Origin: CAZGNZ01 sp964527215
Lineage (GTDB): Bacteria; Fidelibacterota; Marinisomatia; SCGC-AAA003-L08; JACNLC01
Direction: 5' to 3'
Assembly (NCBI GenBank): GCA_964527215.1
Contig: CAZGNZ010000046.1
Coordinates: 1-26,159, forward strand
Length of the DNA: 26,159 bases
Part shown: positions 15,454 through 22,152 of the stretch, one piece after another
Layout: each line of letters starts with the position of its first letter
Position numbering within the stretch: position 1 is the stretch's first letter
Notes under the pieces: model-generated
Database searches by the model: none
What the model was told of the DNA's origin: nothing
The model's input: the letters and a program-made list of their open reading frames with translations, nothing else
Position numbers and translations under genes: made by a program

Positions 15454-15600
15454 TCAGACCTGAATGGCAGCGGGTTTGCCGGCTCGTGCAATTTCCAGGG
15501 CTCCATCGTGACAATGACCTCCTGAAGCCACAAAACACCATCCCCAATGCCCACAGGGATCCGGCAATGTCAGCACAGAACTCTGATCATCAGGAGACAT
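15454..15600 (-). CDS. possible small Cys/His-rich protein of 48 residues
   Basis: An ATG-started minus-strand frame of 48 codons ends in TGA. The sequence is protein-like: D-P-C-G-H-W-G-W-C-F-V-A-S-G-G-H-C-H-D-G-A followed by L-E-I-A-R-A-G-K-P-A-A-I-Q-V. Three Cys and three His are clustered, as in a metal or cofactor site, and the C-terminal half would form a helix plus strand. There is no clear Shine-Dalgarno, so it could be a fragment of a longer decayed gene. It lies downstream of the proline dehydrogenase gene on the same strand, before the shared hairpin. I do not recognise the family. Confidence 0.35.
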   Translation of the reverse strand: MSPDDQSSVLTLPDPCGHWGWCFVASGGHCHDGALEIARAGKPAAIQV

Positions 15601-15764
15601 TCATAATCTCAATTGAATCCGGAATATCTTATAGAGATGAATAACATTTCAACTCCATGATAGAACCCGGATCCGGATTTATCTGATAGATGGTATAATT
15701 ATTCTGAATTAGACACATTCCGATCCGATGGAATATTCTTCACGGATTTCGGAATCGTTCAGCC

Positions 15765-16670
15765 CTATTTTCTTTTCATGAAATTCCCCAGTACATACCC
15801 GGCAATATTCGGGTTTTCTCTGAGGCGCCGTACAGAATAGGCGTACCATTCCGGACCGAAAGGAACGTATATCCTGACTTTGTAATTTTTCTTCAGAAGC
15901 TTCTCCAGCCAACCGGACATGGGGACGCCAAACAGAACCTGAAATTCAAAGCGGTCTGAAGGAATATTCTCTGATTCTATAAGCGTAAGAACCTGCTGCA
16001 GCAGTTCCAGATCATGGGTGGCAATTCCCACATACCCTTCTCCGCTGAACAGCGTTTTCAGGATTTCAATATAATTATCATTGATTTCCTTTCGGTCCTG
16101 AATGGCAATAGACGGATCTTCCCGGTAGATTCCCTTGCAGAGACGGAAGTTGAAATCAGGACCCATCAGCTTCCGGATATCATCCTGTGACCGGTACAGA
16201 TATGCCTGAAACACCGTCCCGCATTTGCGATATTCGGAAAAGCACTTCCGGTAAGCGGCAATGGTATCATCCGTTACTTTTGAACTTTCCATGTCAATAC
16301 GCAGAAAATTCCCGTATTTCCGGGCTTCACCCAGGAGCAGATTCAGATTTTTTTCAAGCAACTCTGTGCCTATATCCAATCCCAGGTGGCTGGGTTTTAC
16401 CGAAACATTGCAGTCCAGCTTGCGGCTGTCAATGGACTTATACAGATTGCGGTATTGCTGTGTGACGGATTCCGCCTCGTTTTCATTTTCCACATGTTCA
16501 CCCAGAATATCGATGGTGCAGCAGAATCCCCGGGCATTGAGTTCAGCAATTTTGTTCAGTGCTTCTTCACGGGTTTCTCCAGCAACATATCTTCCGGCAA
16601 ACAGGCGTACAAACGGCATCGGCAGTATGGGGAGTATCAAAAGGATTATTCGATTAATTAAGTTCATCAT
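15765..16670 (-). CDS. proline dehydrogenase (monofunctional PRODH)
   Basis: A 301-residue FAD enzyme that oxidises L-proline to pyrroline-5-carboxylate, usually passing electrons to the quinone pool. It has the TIM-barrel motifs N-V-S-V-K-P-S-H-L-G, L-R-I-D-M-E-S-S, A-Y-L-Y-R-S and R-L-C-K-G-I-Y-R-E, and the C-terminal substrate-binding helix R-I-Y-V-P-F-G-P-E-W-Y-A-Y-S-V-R-R-L, where the two Arg bind the proline carboxylate. Its length fits the short bacterial PutB/PRODH type. The start is at paired ATG codons with no clear ribosome site. The partner pyrroline-5-carboxylate dehydrogenase is not in the window. Confidence 0.9.
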   Translation of the reverse strand: MMNLINRIILLILPILPMPFVRLFAGRYVAGETREEALNKIAELNARGFCCTIDILGEHVENENEAESVTQQYRNLYKSIDSRKLDCNVSVKPSHLGLDIGTELLEKNLNLLLGEARKYGNFLRIDMESSKVTDDTIAAYRKCFSEYRKCGTVFQAYLYRSQDDIRKLMGPDFNFRLCKGIYREDPSIAIQDRKEINDNYIEILKTLFSGEGYVGIATHDLELLQQVLTLIESENIPSDRFEFQVLFGVPMSGWLEKLLKKNYKVRIYVPFGPEWYAYSVRRLRENPNIAGYVLGNFMKRK

Positions 16671-16880
16671 AACGGTCGAAATTTACTTTAATTGGAGTTG
16701 TATGTCCAAAATTGAAATTGTGCCAGAATATGTCAATTTTCCCGTCGGATTTTTGCCTTTCATATCCCAGTCGGAATCTGGGTTGCAATGTACAACCCAC
16801 GTCCTTCGGGTACAGTAATGGTACTATGGTAAAATGGTTGAGTTGAGTTTACTTGCGGAGTGTGGTTTGGTTGTTAAGGG
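16671..16880. other. intergenic region upstream of proline dehydrogenase
   Basis: Non-coding. On the minus strand a TTGACA (16736-16731) is a candidate -35 for the proline dehydrogenase gene, but no good -10 lies at 16-18 bp. A hairpin, TGGGTTG/CAACCCA with a 7-nt loop, is at 16779-16799. Confidence 0.4.
16779..16799. repeat. hairpin with 7-bp stem
   Basis: TGGGTTG and CAACCCA enclose a 7-nt loop, just left of the tandem array. It could end an antisense transcript or belong to the array's ancestral element. No U-tract follows. Confidence 0.4.
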
Positions 16881-17310
16881 AGTTGTCAGCCGACAGCTTT
16901 CGGTCGGGTATGGCATCCCCAAATTTTCAATAACCAATTTCGAGATTATGATTTTCGACGACCGTCGTCCGGATTGCGGTTCAGGATGCATAGTATACAT
17001 AGAGGAAGGTTTCTCGTGTATTAAAATTATTCCACCGGTAATGGCTGCGGATGGGTTTGGGATTGCTGCATCCTGAATCCCATGGCGAGCGGTATTTCCC
17101 CGGGAGTGGTGGGGGTTTGGGATGGATGGAGACAAGTAGGATTTTAACTCCGCGGTTCCACAGATCGTTTGCATAATTCAGTTCCCACAGCCCCGAAGGG
17201 GCTGGATTCGTCAGCCCGGGGCATCGCCCCGGGAACCGTTTGGGTAATATGAAACCCTGAATGGGTGCAGGAAAAACCGGGAGAACCGAGTGTTGTCAAT
17301 TGGTAGAGTG
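16881..17310. repeat. array unit 1 (most diverged)
   Basis: The left edge is degenerate (AGTTGTCAGCCGACAG in place of the CAGTTATCAGTGG lead-in). It keeps the inverted repeat arms (16979-16990 and 17067-17077, the last base lost), the hairpin at 17188-17204 (CAGCCCC-GAA-GGGGCTG) and the hairpin at 17215-17233. Its G-rich part has fewer regular G-runs than units 2 and 3. Confidence 0.75.
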
Positions 17311-17742
17311 TGTCTGGGAAAACCATCAGTTATCAGTGGTCAGTCGGCAGCCGGAAGACTCCACTCCCAATTTCCGATGTCTGATTTCAGACCGTCGTCC
17401 GAATTGCGGTTCAGGATGCATAGTATAAATAGAGGAAGATTTCTCGTGTATTAAGATTTTTCCACCGGTAATTAACCGCTGATGGGTTTGGGATTGCTGC
17501 ATCCTGAACTTCCCTGTAAGTGGCATTCCCCAGAGGAGGGTGGGGGTTTGGGATGGGAGAACGTTGGGGAGTTTTTTAATTGCTGGTTCCACAAATCATC
17601 CGCCGAAGTCAGAATCACAGCCCTGAAGGGGCTGAAATACGTCAGCCCGGGGCATCGCCCCGGGAACCGGTTGGATTATTTGAAACCCTGAATGGGTGCA
17701 GGAAAAAACCGGGAGGACCGAGTGTTGTCAGCTGGTAGAGTG
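17311..17742. repeat. array unit 2
   Basis: A full 432-bp unit. Inverted repeat arms GTTCAGGATGCA/TGCATCCTGAAC are at 17409-17420 and 17498-17509; G-quadruplex motif at 17538-17557; hairpins at 17618-17634 and 17646-17664. Its sequence near 17590-17618 differs from units 1 and 3, which agree with each other there. Confidence 0.8.
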
Positions 17743-18115
17743 TGTCTGGGAAAACCATCAGTTATCAGTGGTCGGTCGGAAGCCGGAAGACCCCACTCCC
17801 AATTTCCGATGTCAGATTTCAAACCGTCGTCCGAATTGCGGTTCAGGATGCATAGTATAGATAGAGGAAGATTTCTCGTGTATTAAGATTTTTCCACCGG
17901 TAATTGGCCGCTGCTGGGTTTGGGTTTGCTGCATCCTGAACTTCCCTGTAAGTGGCATTCCCCAGAGGAGGGTGGGGGTTAGGGATGGGCGAACTTAGTG
18001 GGATTTTCTATCTGAGGTTCCACAGATCGTTTGCATAATTCAATTCCTCCAGCCCTGAAGGGGCTGAAATACGTCAGCCCAGGGTACAGCCCCGGGAACT
18101 GAATGGGTGCAATGA
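17743..18115. repeat. array unit 3 (3' truncated)
   Basis: Closely matches unit 2 through the G-rich region: inverted repeat arms at 17841-17852 and 17930-17941, G-quadruplex motif at 17970-17989, hairpin at 18050-18066. The second hairpin (about 18078-18095) is damaged, and about 20 bp between it and the GAATGGGTGCA motif are deleted. Similarity ends soon after. Confidence 0.8.
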
Positions 18116-18350
18116 TTGGGAATGTTTAGTCGCATTTTAAATACGCACAATAGAAGGCTTGGGTGTAGCCAAAGAGCTGTGCCGGATATCCAGTATGTAA
18201 AAAAATCCAGCGCTCAGCAGAAATCACGGAATGCAGTAAAGTCAGTCCAAGATTTGAAGCCAACCGCCTTCAGTGATGGTGCCTTTGGTGTCTGATCGTC
18301 TGATTTCAGCAGTTATATTTCAATCCTGATTACAAACCATGGTTAAGTGT
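18116..18350. other. non-coding DNA between the array and the LamG-operon promoter
   Basis: I see no gene, hairpin or recognisable element in these 235 bp. Confidence 0.4.
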
Positions 18351-18379
18351 TTGACAAGTTGGGTGGGGTTTTCTATAAA
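18351..18379 (+). promoter_or_regulatory. consensus sigma-70 promoter
   Basis: TTGACA (18351-18356) and TATAAA (18374-18379) are exactly 17 bp apart. This is the best promoter in the window. Transcription would start near 18386, leaving a leader of about 210 nt before the LamG-protein gene. Confidence 0.8.
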
Positions 18380-18407
18380 AGGCAGCTGATTCCACGAGGA
18401 ACGAACA

Positions 18408-18599
18408 TTGCCTTGTAACAGGTTGGCGGGACTTTTTAAATTCAGACAAGCAGGAAGGATCGCCAAACCTGATTATGTTTTTATTGTCCTTGCTTTTCAG
18501 CCAATATTCGAAGTTTTTGTTACACAGCTGCCGGTGATAATGGATTATCCTCCTGCTGAATCCTGTTTTCAGATACACAATAAAGGGAAAGAAACATGA
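18408..18599 (+). CDS. possible leader ORF of 63 codons coupled to the next gene
   Basis: A TTG codon preceded by GAGGA with 7-nt spacing (18396-18400) opens a frame only about 20 nt after the predicted transcription start. It runs to a TGA that overlaps the next ATG as ATGA (18596-18599). The peptide has a hydrophobic middle (Y-V-F-I-V-L-A-F ... F-E-V-F-V). Promoter, ribosome site and stop/start overlap together suggest a translated leader coupling translation to the LamG gene. The TTG start and unfamiliar sequence leave real doubt. Confidence 0.35.
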   Translation: MPCNRLAGLFKFRQAGRIAKPDYVFIVLAFQPIFEVFVTQLPVIMDYPPAESCFQIHNKGKET

Positions 18600-19822
18600 A
18601 GAAAAATCTCATCCGTATTGCGATGCTGATGGTTATTACTCTGTCCTGCTTTTCCACAGCAATCATCATCATGGGTTCTGATAATGACAAAAGTATTCCG
18701 GAAATTGCATTAGCGTTTGACGGCACCGATGACTATGTGAACTGCGGTTCAACCGGAGTCATCAGCGGAATGAATCAGTTCACCGTGGAAGCATGGGTCA
18801 AACCCGCCGTGAGTGAAGAACACCGGATAATCGTGTCCAATTTTGGATCATTCGGAAATTCCGGCGGATTTCAGATGATCACTGCCGGAACACCCTCCTA
18901 TTTTGGCATCATGTTCCGGGATCAAAATTATATCGACCAGTATATCAGCAGCCAGACCGTCATCCAGCCGGACACATGGTATCATGTGGCCGGTACCTGC
19001 GTCGATGACGGAAGCGGTGTGCTGATGGCACTGTATGTCAATGGTGAGATGGAAGACAGCTTTTATTTTGACGGGCTGCAGCTGAATTATGACAATATTT
19101 CAGACTTGTTTATCGGTTCAAACATTGACGGCGCACCGCCTGGCGGAGTGGATGATCTGCGGGAGTTTCACGGCATCATTGATGAGGTTCGAATTTGGGA
19201 GACCGCACTGACTGGGCCTGATTTTGAAACACTGATGTTCCAGACTCTCACGGGAACAGAGGATGGCCTTCTGGCCTGCTGGACCATCTCAGCTGGATCA
19301 GGACAGGTTGTTTCGGATATCACAGACAGCGGCAATGACGGTCAGCTGGGAGGATCTCCGGAATCAGATAACTCTGATCCGTCTTGGACCGCGACAGAAT
19401 GGCCCTATCTGGATTACGCCGGCTGCATGGATCCCGAAGCATGCAATTTCGATGAGCTGGCCAATATGGACGATGGCTCATGTAGTTACCCGGACTGCGC
19501 CGGAGACTGTCCCCCCGCGGCCTTCATCGATGAATGCGGTGAATGCGTGGAAGGCAGCACCGGTCTGCAAGAAAATTGGGCGATGGATTTCTGCGGGGTC
19601 TGTTTCGGTGAAAACGACTGCCCCGGAAACGGCGATATCGACGGTGACGGCGATACAACGGTTCTGGATGTGGTGATCTCGGTGGATTATGTACTGGGAT
19701 GGGCTGATTTTGACGAATATGAACTGTGGGCGGCCGACACCATTTATGACGGCACCATCAATATTGTGGATATTGTCCGGCTGGTGGCAATGATACTCGG
19801 TGACATCATCATCAATCCGTGA
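18596..19822 (+). CDS. secreted LamG-domain protein with Cys-rich calcium repeats and dockerin-like tail
   Basis: A 408-residue exported protein with a signal peptide (about 1-27). A LamG/concanavalin-like jelly-roll follows (about 40-220: A-L-A-F-D-G-T-D-D-Y-V-N, then F-T-V-E-A-W-V-K, D-T-W-Y-H-V-A-G-T, G-I-I-D-E-V-R-I-W), a fold that usually binds sugars or acts as an adhesin. Next comes a Cys/Asp-rich stretch (about 275-343) with C-M-D-P-E-A-C-N-F-D and D-E-C-G-E-C repeats like thrombospondin type 3. The end (344-408) is dockerin-like: G-D-I-D-G-D-G-D-x2-V-L-D-V-V, with a weaker second loop. GGGAAAG precedes the ATG. It is first in an operon with the acylase gene 36 bp downstream. Confidence 0.85.
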   Translation: MKKNLIRIAMLMVITLSCFSTAIIIMGSDNDKSIPEIALAFDGTDDYVNCGSTGVISGMNQFTVEAWVKPAVSEEHRIIVSNFGSFGNSGGFQMITAGTPSYFGIMFRDQNYIDQYISSQTVIQPDTWYHVAGTCVDDGSGVLMALYVNGEMEDSFYFDGLQLNYDNISDLFIGSNIDGAPPGGVDDLREFHGIIDEVRIWETALTGPDFETLMFQTLTGTEDGLLACWTISAGSGQVVSDITDSGNDGQLGGSPESDNSDPSWTATEWPYLDYAGCMDPEACNFDELANMDDGSCSYPDCAGDCPPAAFIDECGECVEGSTGLQENWAMDFCGVCFGENDCPGNGDIDGDGDTTVLDVVISVDYVLGWADFDEYELWAADTIYDGTINIVDIVRLVAMILGDIIINP

Positions 19823-19858
19823 CCTGCGGCCGCTGAAAGATTTACAAATGAGGAGTAA

Positions 19859-21907
19859 ATGAAAAAAAGGCTTTTTGCAATCCTTTTACTGATGATTCTC
19901 ACGGCTCCGCTTGGAGCACAGGATATGATACTGGATGCACCGGATGGTACGGAAGTCACGATCCAGCGGGATGAATTCGGTGTACCCCATATATTCGGGG
20001 AATCCGAAACAGGGGTATTCTTCGGCCAGGGCTGGGCTGCCGCACAGGACCGGCTGGTGCAGATGCTGAACAACTACTACCTGTCTATGGGGCGGGTGTC
20101 GGAGATTCTGGGTGACAGTTACCTGGACTGGGACCGCAATATCCGAACACTCTATTATACAGACAACGAGCGTCAGCAGCATTTTAACAACCTGACACCG
20201 GAGCTGCAGAACGCGCTGGAAGCCTATGCCGCCGGGGTGAACCACTATTTTTTGATGATGGAAGCGGAACCGGCAGTCTATATGCCGGCAGAAATCTATC
20301 TGATGCAGGCCATGGGATTTCAGCTGGAACCCTGGACGCCGCTGCACTCCATCGGCGTGATGCAATTCTACATCCGGCAGTTTGGTCAGTTCGGCGGTGA
20401 TGAACTGGATCGGCTGCAGGAACTGCAGGCCTACGGCTGGGACTGGTTCGATGATAACAGGCCAATCAATGATCCAGATGCCCCCACCACCATCCCCCAT
20501 GATGAAGCATTCGGCGGTTTGCCGGCACAGGACTGGCATTACTCCCGGAAATATGTTTCACCCGATGTCATACAGAATCTCATTGCGCAGAAGGAATCCA
20601 TAGCGGAAACCGCGGATCAGCTGGGTGTGCCCCCGACATTCGGCAGCTTCGCGGTTCAGATTTCCCAGCAGAAATCGGCCACCGGAAACGTCATGCTGCT
20701 GGGCTGCCCGCAGATGGGCGCGCCTTCCCTCAACGAAACCAATGTCGTGCATGAAGTGGAACTGATGTGTCCGGAATTTCATGTCGGCGGAATGAATATC
20801 GCCGGGCTGCCTGCCGTTATCATCGGGCATACGGAAGAATTTGCCTGGACCCTGACCAGCGGCATCAGCGACAACACGGATACCTATATTGATTCCACTA
20901 TGGACCAGACCATGTCGCAGTATTATCATGATGGTGAATGGCTGGAGTTTGATGAATACAGCGAAATTATTGTCAGTCAAGGTGTCCCCCATGAATTCAC
21001 CCATTACAGGACCATTCACGGGCCTGTGATTGGTGATGACCTTTCCAACCAAATGGTTTTTTCCCACAAAATGACGTTCTGGCAGGAAGAGCATCTGATG
21101 CTGAAATGGCTCTATGATCTGATTAAATCCGATAATCTGCAGGAATTTGAGTCGGCCGCAGAGCAGGCCAATGTCTCTTTCAATCTGTTTTATGCCGGTA
21201 CCGGTCAGAATATCAAGTTCTGGCACGTAGGAAAATATCAGGACCGGAGCGACGGGGTGGATCCCCGCCTGCCGCATCTGGGCTACGGCAGTGAAGAATG
21301 GGGTGGATTCATCCCCTTCGAAGATCTGCCGCAGCTGGCCAATCCCCTGCAAACCTATTTCGTCAACTGGAATAACAAGCCCGTTATCTGGTGGAACAAT
21401 GGCGACAACGTTCCCTACGGCGCCAGCGATATCGGTTCCCAGTATCTCACAAACCGCGTGAATTCCATTTACGAATATATCGGTCCGATTGATCAGGTGT
21501 CCTATATGAATCTGAAGGCTGTACCGTTCAATATATCCGATCACGGCACCTACCAGCATGCCGTTGAATTCGCGCCCGGTGAGATCATCGATTCCAATAT
21601 CGTACCGCCGGGTCAGAGCGCATTCACGTCCATCGATGGTACGTCCAGCCCCCACATGACAGACCAGTGGGATCTCCATCTGGCCTGGGATTTCAAGGAC
21701 CAGCAGTTTTATTCTGATGTGCAGATCGTTCCGGGTGATGTCAATTTCGACGCTGAAATCGATGTTCTGGACATTGTCATGATAGTGAATGTCATCATGG
21801 GACTGGAGGAGCTGACCCCCAATGAGTTCACCGCGGCAGATTTAAATGAAGACGATGTGGTGAACGTGCAGGATATTATCATGATAGTCAATCTGATCAT
21901 GCAGTAA
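19859..21907 (+). CDS. exported penicillin-acylase-family hydrolase with dockerin-like tail
   Basis: A 682-residue Ntn-hydrolase precursor with a signal peptide (about 1-20). The alpha part has I-Q-R-D-E-F-G-V-P-H-I and G-Q-G-W-A-A-A-Q-D-R-L. The beta chain should begin at S263 (F-G-S-F-A-V-Q-I), matching the autocatalytic Gly-Ser site of penicillin acylases, though Phe replaces the usual Asn after Ser. The oxyanion-hole Asn is kept in V-S-F-N-L-F-Y-A, as are R-T-I-H-G-P-V, D-P-R-L-P, V-N-W-N-N-K-P and P-G-Q-S. The G-H-N motif is G-H-T. The beta chain is about 190 residues shorter than E. coli penicillin G acylase. Residues 626-682 form a dockerin pair. The family cleaves amides such as penicillins or acyl-homoserine lactones; the substrate here is unknown. 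GAGGAG precedes the ATG. Confidence 0.85.
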   Translation: MKKRLFAILLLMILTAPLGAQDMILDAPDGTEVTIQRDEFGVPHIFGESETGVFFGQGWAAAQDRLVQMLNNYYLSMGRVSEILGDSYLDWDRNIRTLYYTDNERQQHFNNLTPELQNALEAYAAGVNHYFLMMEAEPAVYMPAEIYLMQAMGFQLEPWTPLHSIGVMQFYIRQFGQFGGDELDRLQELQAYGWDWFDDNRPINDPDAPTTIPHDEAFGGLPAQDWHYSRKYVSPDVIQNLIAQKESIAETADQLGVPPTFGSFAVQISQQKSATGNVMLLGCPQMGAPSLNETNVVHEVELMCPEFHVGGMNIAGLPAVIIGHTEEFAWTLTSGISDNTDTYIDSTMDQTMSQYYHDGEWLEFDEYSEIIVSQGVPHEFTHYRTIHGPVIGDDLSNQMVFSHKMTFWQEEHLMLKWLYDLIKSDNLQEFESAAEQANVSFNLFYAGTGQNIKFWHVGKYQDRSDGVDPRLPHLGYGSEEWGGFIPFEDLPQLANPLQTYFVNWNNKPVIWWNNGDNVPYGASDIGSQYLTNRVNSIYEYIGPIDQVSYMNLKAVPFNISDHGTYQHAVEFAPGEIIDSNIVPPGQSAFTSIDGTSSPHMTDQWDLHLAWDFKDQQFYSDVQIVPGDVNFDAEIDVLDIVMIVNVIMGLEELTPNEFTAADLNEDDVVNVQDIIMIVNLIMQ

Positions 21908-22135
21908 ACAGTTACAGGGAGGTGTCCCGGCACCTCCCGATTCCCGCTCTGTTACAAACTGTAATTGTCCTGACATCCAAATCCAATATTAATTTCCATC
22001 CCATTTGATTCAGGTGAATCTCCCTGCAACCCTGATATCACTCTGGCCCAGGTGTTTTTCAATTAAATTTTTCAGGTATATTTTCAGATATTTTCGTGTA
22101 TTGAACGAATCCAATTTCATCAATCCAACCCTATT
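21908..22135. other. intergenic region before the C25 protein gene
   Basis: It contains the hairpin at 21917-21938 and then AT-rich sequence where the promoter of the next gene should lie, for example around TATATT near 22077. I cannot define it precisely. Confidence 0.4.
21917..21938 (+). terminator. hairpin after the LamG-acylase operon
   Basis: GGGAGGTG and CACCTCCC form a perfect 8-bp GC-rich stem with a 6-nt loop, 9 bp after the acylase stop. No T-run follows. Confidence 0.6.
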
Positions 22136-22152
22136 AAAGGAGGTCCGGTTTG
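22136..22152 (+). promoter_or_regulatory. perfect Shine-Dalgarno before a TTG start
   Basis: AAAGGAGGT (22136-22144) is a full match to the 16S anti-Shine-Dalgarno and lies 5 nt before TTG at 22150. It fixes TTG as the start of the C25 protein gene, because no ATG occurs before the signal peptide. Confidence 0.85.

Larger units (their letters stand above)
16881..18115. repeat. tandem array of nearly three 430-432-bp non-coding units
   Basis: The landmark ACCGTCGTCC falls at 16961, 17391 and 17823, giving steps of 430 and 432 bp; TGTCTGGGAA falls at 17311 and 17743, again 432 apart. Units share an ordered set of parts: a CAGTTATCAGTGGTC-type lead-in, the ACCGTCGTCC block, a 12-bp inverted repeat around about 80 bp, a G-rich stretch, a CAGCCC/GGGCTG hairpin, a CCCGGGGC/GCCCCGGG hairpin and an ACCC/GGGT mini-hairpin. 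No unit encodes a credible protein; short open frames such as S-P-G-H-R-P-G-N-R are translations of the hairpins. The array fills the gap between proline dehydrogenase and the LamG gene, which diverge. It resembles REP-like intergenic palindrome clusters, but no transposase is nearby. Confidence 0.85.

Noticed and set aside
17482..17886. Short open frames inside the tandem array, with recurring S-P-G-H-R-P-G-N-R-like peptides
   Set aside because: The peptides are direct translations of the palindromic repeats, occur in several frames and differ between units by frame-shifting changes.
16881..18115. CRISPR array
   Set aside because: The repeat period is about 430 bp with no short repeat/unique-spacer alternation and no cas genes.
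20558..21679. A 373-codon minus-strand frame within the acylase gene
   Set aside because: It is the antisense shadow of a well-supported plus-strand gene with clear family motifs, and has no motif of its own.
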